Assembly (NCBI GenBank): GCA_947624355.1
Contig: CANQKI010000006.1
Coordinates: 1 to 47,209, forward strand
Origin: an uncultured Clostridia bacterium
Lineage (GTDB): Bacteria > Bacillota > Clostridia > Christensenellales > Aristaeellaceae
Direction: 5' to 3'
Length of the DNA: 47,209 nt
A program made the position numbers and the translations under genes. Of the stretch, positions 42,183-47,209 are shown piece by piece. Every line of letters starts with the position of its first letter. The first letter of the stretch is position 1. Under the pieces are notes generated by a model. The model was not told the DNA's origin. It was given only the letters and a program-made list of their open reading frames with translations, and searched no databases.

Positions 42183-42566
42183 TTACAGAATGTTTCGCAG
42201 TCTGAACGCGTCCCGGTGGTAAAGATGGGCCAAGGCCTCGTCCAGCTCGGCCAGGCACCGGAGGGCATGGTAGGTTTCCCCTTCCTCCACGGACACCTTC
42301 AGCTGCTGGATGCCCACGCTTACGTCGTCAATGTCCTGATGATTGACCCACAGAGACAACAGCGCGCTCTTTTCCCGCCATGTATCCTCCAGCCGCAGGG
42401 CTTCCGCCATGGCGGCCTCCCCGTCCCCCGAACGAATGACGGCGGTCATCTGCGTCACCTGCTCCCGCAGCTCCCTGCTGGTATCGCTGCTGTACGCGCC
42501 GCAAAAGCCGCCGATCAGCGCCATCAGCACAGCCGTGACGGCCGCCACCCAGATCATGGCCCGCAT
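42183..42566 (-). CDS. DUF4363-like protein with N-terminal membrane anchor
   Basis: 127 residues. One N-terminal helix (about residues 3-24) anchors an extracytoplasmic helical domain with WREKSALLSLWVNHQDIDDV, the pattern I associate with DUF4363. It starts 3 bp after the DUF421 gene, and the two families commonly occur as neighbours in Clostridia, so they probably act together. Function unknown. Confidence 0.8.
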   Translation of the reverse strand: MRAMIWVAAVTAVLMALIGGFCGAYSSDTSRELREQVTQMTAVIRSGDGEAAMAEALRLEDTWREKSALLSLWVNHQDIDDVSVGIQQLKVSVEEGETYHALRCLAELDEALAHLYHRDAFRLRNIL

Positions 42567-42569
42567 AGG

Positions 42570-43295
42570 TTACCACCCCACCTTATTTTCGTCCATCGCC
42601 TGCAGAAGGTGCATTTTGTCCCCGTCCCGCTTGCCCTGCACAAAGAGCCGGCCCTGGGTGTCCAGGCTGGCCAGGAGCACGTCCCTGGGGTCCGAATAAC
42701 CGATGGGCTTTAACCGGTCCATGAGCCAGCTTTCGGTGAGACCGCAGGTTTTGAGGTGATCCTTCTGCACCCGCCCGTCCACCACCAGCGTCTGCGGAAT
42801 GCCCTCATAGGATACCGAAATACCCATATCCTCCGGGGTGACAGGCCGTTTGTTCCCGTGGGGAAACACGCTGAGCTTGCCGCTGGTTTCCAGAATGGCG
42901 GTGCACACGTCGGCCACGTTCAAATAGCCCTGGGCCCGCAGTTCCTCCATAAGGTCGGTGGTGGTGTAGCACATTCTGCGCATTTCGTCGTACTGAATGA
43001 CGCCCCGGCGGATCACCACGCTGGGCCCGCCGGACAGCAGCCGGCGAAACCATGTGCTCTTGACCGAAAGCAGCGTAGCCAGCCCGTGCAGCAGCATCAT
43101 TCCCAGAATGGGCACGATGCCGTACAAAAGAGGCGTGCCCACGTTTTCCATGGGGGCCGCCGCCAGTTCGGCAATCATCAGCGCCAGCACGAATTCATAG
43201 GGCTGCAGCTGGCCCACCTGCCGCTTGCCCATCAGCCGGATGGCCAGCACCGATACGGCATAGAGGATCAGCGTGCGGGTAAACACCGTAAACAT
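42570..43295 (-). CDS. DUF421 (YetF/YcaP-like) membrane protein
   Basis: 241 residues. Three N-terminal membrane helices with the family signatures RTLILYAVSVLAIRLMGKRQVGQLQPYEF (cut here by eye into helix and loop) and a central MRRMCYTTTDLMEELRAQGY segment in the soluble domain, which forms two small alpha/beta repeats. Family members such as YetF affect the spore or cell envelope in Bacillus, but the biochemical role is unsettled. GAGGTGA lies eight bases before the ATG. It is paired with DUF4363. Confidence 0.87.
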   Translation of the reverse strand: MFTVFTRTLILYAVSVLAIRLMGKRQVGQLQPYEFVLALMIAELAAAPMENVGTPLLYGIVPILGMMLLHGLATLLSVKSTWFRRLLSGGPSVVIRRGVIQYDEMRRMCYTTTDLMEELRAQGYLNVADVCTAILETSGKLSVFPHGNKRPVTPEDMGISVSYEGIPQTLVVDGRVQKDHLKTCGLTESWLMDRLKPIGYSDPRDVLLASLDTQGRLFVQGKRDGDKMHLLQAMDENKVGW

Positions 43296-43343
43296 TCCTT
43301 TTTCACCTCGGCTTCCATTTTGCGCAATGGCCGCTTATCTCAT

Positions 43344-43375
43344 GCGCCCGCCCTGGGGAATGCCCGGGCGCTTTT
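43344..43375 (+). other. Hairpin with T-run in the leader of the SRAP gene
   Basis: GCGCCCG (43344-43350) pairs with CGGGCGC (43365-43371) and is followed by TTTT, about 33 bp before the start codon. No plus-strand gene lies upstream to be terminated, so it might act as an attenuator. Alternatively it may be a chance GC-rich repeat. Confidence 0.4.
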
Positions 43376-43407
43376 CCGGGCAGACTATGGAAAAGGAGGA
43401 AAACGCG

Positions 43408-43995
43408 ATGTGCGGACGCTATTACATCGGCCCGGATGGCGTGGACTGGGTGCGGGAAATGATGCGGGAAATCGAAACCCGGCCGGACTGCCGGGCCGTG
43501 CTGCCCGGTTTTCACACGGGGGAAATCTTTCCCGGAAACGTTTCCCCCGTCATTACCCGGGGCGGATCGCGGCTGATGCAATGGGGCTGGGCGGCGAATC
43601 AAACCAATCTCATCAACGCCCGGAGCGAAACGGCCCTGGAAAAGCCCCTGTTTCGCCATGCCCTGCTGACCCGTCGCTGCCTGGTGCCCGCCGACGGATA
43701 TTATGAATGGAAGCGCACGGCCGGCGGCGCCAAAACCAGGCAGAAATACTTTTTCTTCCTGCCCAGGCCGCCCCTGCTGATGGCCGGCCTCTGGCGGGAG
43801 GAAGAAGCGCTGTCCGCACCCGCATTCGTGATTCTCACCCGGGACGCGCCGCCCGGCCTGGCCGAAATTCACGGCCGGATGCCCGTCATCCTGTCTCCGG
43901 AACTTCGTCGGGATTGGCTGGCAGGGGGCGACCCCGCGGAAATCATGGGCCGGGCAACGGTTAATCCTTCCTTCCGGCCCGTTGAAAAAGGATGA
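43408..43995 (+). CDS. SOS response-associated peptidase (SRAP/YedK/HMCES family)
   Basis: A 195-residue protein that forms a covalent thiazolidine link with abasic sites in single-stranded DNA. The catalytic Cys2 (MCGRY) is exposed after Met removal. Other active-site pieces are [23 protein letters not shown] (with the conserved Glu) and [10 protein letters not shown] (with the His). Length is near the family norm. AAAAGGAGG sits eight bases before the ATG. No LexA-type operator is obvious. Its stop overlaps the start of the decayed DUF255 frame. Confidence 0.93.
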   Translation: MCGRYYIGPDGVDWVREMMREIETRPDCRAVLPGFHTGEIFPGNVSPVITRGGSRLMQWGWAANQTNLINARSETALEKPLFRHALLTRRCLVPADGYYEWKRTAGGAKTRQKYFFFLPRPPLLMAGLWREEEALSAPAFVILTRDAPPGLAEIHGRMPVILSPELRRDWLAGGDPAEIMGRATVNPSFRPVEKG

Positions 43996-44471
43996 AACGC
44001 ATAAACCGCCTGAAAAACGAAAAAATCCCCTGTTTGCAGCTGCACGCCAAAAACCCCATTGATTGGCATCCCTGGGGGTCCGAGGCGCTGACCCTCGCCC
44101 GGAATTTGCAAAAACCCATTTTTCTCTGCATCGGCTATTCCGCCTGCCACCGACGCCACGGAAGTCCTTCTATGAAAAACGGGGACGCGGACAGCGGAGG
44201 GACAGCTTCGCTTCCTGGCCGGGGCAGCGAAGGCAGAACATGTTGGGCACGGTTTCGCCCTGCCGGCGCTGCTGAAATCCCTGCCCTGACGCAAAAACGG
44301 CGCAGCCGAAGCCGCGCCATTTGGGGTATCAAAAAACATCAAGAGGGCTCGCCGACCGTGCGACGGACGGCGGGCTTTTTTTGCAGGGAAACTTTTGCCA
44401 GGGTTATTCCACGACGCCGCCCTCGACCACCAGACTGTCGGGATCGACCGCGTCGCCGTAAACGTCCTTAA
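43992..44471 (+). pseudogene. Remnant of a DUF255/YyaL-type thioredoxin-domain gene
   Basis: The first ~52 codons match the N-terminus of the family: [25 protein letters not shown], then a [13 protein letters not shown] segment. The next residues should be the redox motif CHWCH, but they read CHRRH, so the second Cys is lost. From about 44160 the frame turns into an Arg/Ser/Gly-rich sequence without family likeness and runs through the terminator at 44347-44382. The normal protein has about 600-700 residues. Another frame over 44205-44286 reads [27 protein letters not shown] before a stop, possibly a displaced C-terminal scrap. The start ATG overlaps the SRAP stop (ATGA), so the intact gene was once coupled to it. 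Confidence 0.75.
44347..44382 (+). terminator. Terminator between the DUF255 remnant and the amino-acid transporter operon
   Basis: An eight-pair stem with one G-T pair (44347-44354/44368-44375) has an inner CCGT/ACGG hairpin and is followed by seven T residues. A T-rich tract also follows on the minus strand some eight bases away, so it may serve both directions. Confidence 0.8.
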
Positions 44472-45228
44472 GCGTGGCGTCATAATCGGCGTGGAAGAAC
44501 CGCTCATCGGCCAGGGACACGATCTCCTCGTTGATCCAGTTCAGCAGGCTCCCGTTGCCCTTCTGCACAGCGGGGGCGATGGTATCCAAGCTGCCCAGCG
44601 TCTCCACGCCCACAGCGAAGCCTTCGTTCTCGATGGCCCAGGCCAGCACTTCGGTGTTGTCGGTGGACAGGGCGTCGCCGCGGCCGTCCAGCAGCGCATT
44701 GTACGCCTCGGTGTAGGAGTCAAACTTCACCAGCTCCACGTCGGGGTAGTTTTCGGTGAAGTAGGTTTCGGCGGTGGTGCCCTTGGAGACGATCAGCTTC
44801 TTGCCCTTGAGCTGCTCCACATCGGTGATCAGCGCGTCCTCGGGCGAAACCACACCCAGGGCGACCTTCATGTAGGGCAGCGCAAAGTCGACAACCTCGG
44901 CGCGTTCATTGGTGACGGTGAAGTTCGCCAGGATGACGTCCACCTTGCCGGAGGTCAGATACTCCACGCGGTTCGGGGCGTCCACGGATACGAGCTTCAG
45001 CGTGACGCCCAGATCCTCCGCCAGGCGGCGGGCCAGGTACACATCATAGCCCTGATACTCGCCGTTTTCGTCCACATAGCCGAAGGGCTTCTTGTCAGAG
45101 AACACACCGATGGTGATTTCCCCGCTCGCCTGAATCTCCTCCACGCTGCGGCCTTCGGCCAGCGCGCCGGACGCAAAGACCAATATCAATACGAAAACCA
45201 ATGCAAACAGTCGAACGATACGCTTCAT
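44404..45228 (-). CDS. Polar amino-acid-binding protein (SBP family 3), probably for cysteine or a related amino acid
   Basis: 274 residues. A signal peptide ([19 protein letters not shown], cleavage near GALAEG) has no lipobox. The mature part follows family 3 closely: [66 protein letters not shown] and [14 protein letters not shown]. From memory this run closely resembles the Campylobacter CjaA cysteine-binding protein, so a cysteine or cystine ligand is my best guess, but related binders take aspartate, glutamate or glutamine. It lies 119 bp after the ATPase gene, last in the operon, with AAAGGAGG before its ATG. Confidence 0.88.
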   Translation of the reverse strand: MKRIVRLFALVFVLILVFASGALAEGRSVEEIQASGEITIGVFSDKKPFGYVDENGEYQGYDVYLARRLAEDLGVTLKLVSVDAPNRVEYLTSGKVDVILANFTVTNERAEVVDFALPYMKVALGVVSPEDALITDVEQLKGKKLIVSKGTTAETYFTENYPDVELVKFDSYTEAYNALLDGRGDALSTDNTEVLAWAIENEGFAVGVETLGSLDTIAPAVQKGNGSLLNWINEEIVSLADERFFHADYDATLKDVYGDAVDPDSLVVEGGVVE

Positions 45229-45347
45229 GTTTGTTTCCTCCTTTTTTCTGGTTCCGTCACATAGCGTTCCGTGAAAATGCGGAGCGTCGACACGCGTCGG
45301 TCGCCCGCCGGGGAATGGTTCTCATGTTGATTCGCCCCTTTGTCAAA

Positions 45348-46103
45348 TCAAGTTTTCGCTTCGCGGGTGAAGGTGAAGCTGGTCAGAAAAGCCCGCGCCC
45401 GCTCCGTCCGCGGATGGGCGAAGAAGGCTTCGGGCGCGCCTTCCTCCACGATGCCGCCATGCTCCATGAATATCACCCGATCCGCCACGGCCTCGGCGAA
45501 GCGCATCTCATGGGTCACAATGGCCATCGTCATGCCGTCGCGGGCAAGGCCGAGCACCACGTTCAGCACCTCGTGCACCATTTCGGGATCCAGCGCGGCG
45601 GTGATCTCGTCCAGCAGCAGGATCTCCGGGTGCATCAGCAGGGCGCGGATGATTGCCGCGCGCTGCTTCTGGCCGCCGGAGAGCTGCCTGGGCAGCGCGT
45701 GCGCCTTGTCCGACAGGCCCACCCGCGCGAGCAGCCGCTCCGCCTCCACGATGACTTCCTCCTTCGGCCTGCCCAGCGCCTTCGTGGGACCGAGCAGCAG
45801 GTTCGCCATCACGTCCATGTGGGGAAAAAGCTCATAATTCTGGAACACCATGCCGATCCTCTGGCGTACCAAATGCAGCTTCTTCTTTTGCCCACTGATG
45901 CGTTCCCCGCGCAGCAGAATCTCGCCGCCGTCCAGCGCCTCCAGGCCGTTGATGCAGCGCAGCAGCGTGGATTTACCGCAGCCCGAGGGCCCGATGATGA
46001 CCAGCACCTCGCCCTCTTTAACCTGAAACGACAGCCCGTTCAGAACCGTATGCCCATCGAAGCGCTTGACCAGATTGCGAACCTCCAGAACGTTTTCCGC
46101 CAT
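45348..46103 (-). CDS. Polar amino-acid ABC transporter ATP-binding protein (GlnQ type)
   Basis: A 251-residue ATPase. Walker A is GPSGCGKST (about 39-47), the Q-loop [13 protein letters not shown], the signature [11 protein letters not shown], Walker [15 protein letters not shown] and the H-loop [19 protein letters not shown] has Ile in place of the more usual Pro after the catalytic Glu, a modest change. Positioned 12 bp after the first permease gene. Confidence 0.95.
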   Translation of the reverse strand: MAENVLEVRNLVKRFDGHTVLNGLSFQVKEGEVLVIIGPSGCGKSTLLRCINGLEALDGGEILLRGERISGQKKKLHLVRQRIGMVFQNYELFPHMDVMANLLLGPTKALGRPKEEVIVEAERLLARVGLSDKAHALPRQLSGGQKQRAAIIRALLMHPEILLLDEITAALDPEMVHEVLNVVLGLARDGMTMAIVTHEMRFAEAVADRVIFMEHGGIVEEGAPEAFFAHPRTERARAFLTSFTFTREAKT

Positions 46104-46115
46104 GCCGCAGCCTCC

Positions 46116-46790
46116 CTATGCCCACCGACGTTCCAGCCTGCGCGCCAGCATGCTCAGCGGCCAGCAGATGATGAAATACAGGAAGAAGACCACGCCGTAA
46201 ATCCAGATCGCCGCCTGAGGCATATCATAGCGGGAGGCGTCGATAATCTGCTGCCCGACCTTGAGCACCTCGATCACGCCGATCAGCATCACCAGCGACG
46301 TGGTTTTCACCATGCGCGTAGCAAGGTTGATGGCCTGGGGCGTAAGGCGTCGCAAAATCTGCGGCGCCAGCACGTATCGGAATGCCTGCGCCCGGGTCAG
46401 CCCCAGCGCCGCCGCGCTCTCTGATTGATGGACAGGGATCGAAGTCAGCGCGCCACGCACCAGATCGCCCATCTCGCCCGCGCCCCAGAAGGTGAACACG
46501 ATGACGGAAGCCATTTCGCCGGAAATCTGCAGGCCGAACGCCTTTGCCAGGCCGAAGTAGCAAAGAAACAGCAGTACCAGCTGGGGCATGATGCGGATGG
46601 TTTCCAGATACAACCGGCAAAGGAAGCGCGGCAGCGGATGCCGGAGCGTCATGGCCGCGCCCACGAGCATCCCCAGCAGGATGGACAGCGCGATGGAAAT
46701 CAGCGAAAGCTCCAGCGTCACGCCCAGGCCGCCCAGCAGGCGAAGCAGGTTCCTTCCCCTAAACAGCACGGTGATTCCCCAATCCTGCAT
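46116..46790 (-). CDS. Polar amino-acid ABC transporter permease (GlnP/HisMQ type)
   Basis: 224 residues with about five membrane helices. GLGVTLELSLISIALSILLG opens the family domain, TIRIMPQLVLLFLCYFGL is the conserved R-x-x-P region, and the EAA loop is AAALGLTRAQAFRYVLAPQIL. The start ATG 46790 has AAAGGAGG upstream and lies 32 bp inside the upstream permease gene, so the two permeases are coupled and probably form a heterodimeric pore. Confidence 0.93.
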   Translation of the reverse strand: MQDWGITVLFRGRNLLRLLGGLGVTLELSLISIALSILLGMLVGAAMTLRHPLPRFLCRLYLETIRIMPQLVLLFLCYFGLAKAFGLQISGEMASVIVFTFWGAGEMGDLVRGALTSIPVHQSESAAALGLTRAQAFRYVLAPQILRRLTPQAINLATRMVKTTSLVMLIGVIEVLKVGQQIIDASRYDMPQAAIWIYGVVFFLYFIICWPLSMLARRLERRWA

Positions 46791-47209
46791 GGCGAAGCCT
46801 CCTTTCCAGCAGTGCGCCGAGCACGGACAGCGGCAGCAAAATCACCAGATACGCCGCCACCAGCATCGTCAGCGCCTCGTCGGTTTTGTAATACATGCCG
46901 ATCAGGTCCTTGGCCACATACATCAGATCCGCCAGCGCGACCGCGGAAAACACGCTGGTTTCCTTCACCAGGAAGATCACATTGGCGAATATGGCGGGAA
47001 ATGCCGTCGCCAGCGCCTGGGGAAAGATGACGTAGCGCGCGTTCTGCAGCGGCGTCAGCCCCAAGCACGCGCCGGCCTCGATCTGCGCGGTTTCCACGGC
47101 GTCCAGGCCGCTGCGCAGCGCCTCCGCCATATACGCGCCGCCGAGAAAGCTCAGCCCAATCACCGCGCAGGTTTCGGCTTCCCATCGGATGCCGATCTTC
47201 GGCAGGCCG
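46759..47209 (-). CDS. Polar amino-acid ABC transporter permease, second subunit, truncated by the window edge
   Basis: The frame is open to the last base of the window, so the N-terminal part (probably 60-80 residues) lies outside. What is visible includes FLGGAYMAEALRSGLDAVE, the EAA loop EAGACLGLTPLQNARYVIFPQAL, and LVKETSVFSAVALADLMYVAKDL, all typical of HisM/GlnP permeases. The stop at 46759 overlaps the following permease by 32 bp. An internal ATG at 47163 is not the true start because the open frame upstream of it is also family-like. Confidence 0.9.
   Translation of the reverse strand, partial: GLPKIGIRWEAETCAVIGLSFLGGAYMAEALRSGLDAVETAQIEAGACLGLTPLQNARYVIFPQALATAFPAIFANVIFLVKETSVFSAVALADLMYVAKDLIGMYYKTDEALTMLVAAYLVILLPLSVLGALLERRLRHAGLGNHRAV

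Overview
The window is GC-rich, densely coded bacterial DNA from a Gram-positive-type lineage. The evidence is a polC-type replicative polymerase, the frr-uppS-cdsA-dxr-rseP-ispG-polC gene order, a YesM/YesN-type two-component pair, DUF421/DUF4363 and DUF3899 proteins, strong Shine-Dalgarno sites and frequent GTG/TTG starts. I infer an uncultured member of the Clostridia (Bacillota), perhaps Christensenellales-like and gut-associated; the exact lineage is a guess. No rRNA, tRNA, CRISPR array, transposase or phage gene was found.

Layout. (1) 108-9192: a plus-strand oligopeptide-type ABC transporter operon (binding protein, two permeases, two ATPases, a DUF3899 membrane protein). Four of its five transport subunits are much larger than their families, because extra domains sit at specific places. 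(2) 9223-10634: a MATE exporter. (3) 10635-11368: a 734-bp convergent intergenic island packed with perfect hairpins, including a compact cloverleaf fold and two mirror-image copies of a two-hairpin repeat. (4) 11369-17241 (minus): an acetyltransferase, small hypothetical proteins, a DUF1508 protein, recG and a GH13 amylase. (5) 17242-17632: a second hairpin array flanked by a 10-bp direct repeat; it appears to be inserted between a promoter and the amylase ribosome-binding site. (6) 17633-21051 (plus): a hypothetical gene, parA, parB and a secreted serine hydrolase.

(7) 21132-29115 (minus): a carbohydrate-use locus in the order sensor kinase, AraC-type regulator, sugar-binding protein, two permeases, GH2 glycosidase. 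(8) 29215-39574 (minus): a long conserved operon for ribosome recycling, undecaprenyl phosphate, CDP-diacylglycerol, isoprenoid precursors, membrane proteolysis and DNA polymerase III, ending in a copper-chaperone-like gene. It holds an unrecognised 68-codon gene joined by 4-nt overlaps to frr and uppS. (9) 39593-43295 (minus): a CDF metal exporter, an FAD synthetase lacking the riboflavin kinase half, pgsA, DUF4363 and DUF421. (10) 43408-44471 (plus): a SRAP-family protein and a decayed DUF255 (thioredoxin-like) gene. (11) 44404-47209 (minus): a polar amino-acid ABC transporter, probably for cysteine or a related compound, with its outermost permease cut by the window end.

The cell appears equipped to import peptides, sugars and amino acids. 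All three ABC substrate-binding proteins have plain signal peptides and none shows a lipobox cysteine, which is unexpected for a single-membrane Gram-positive. The least explained items are the enlarged peptide transporter and the two hairpin-rich intergenic elements.
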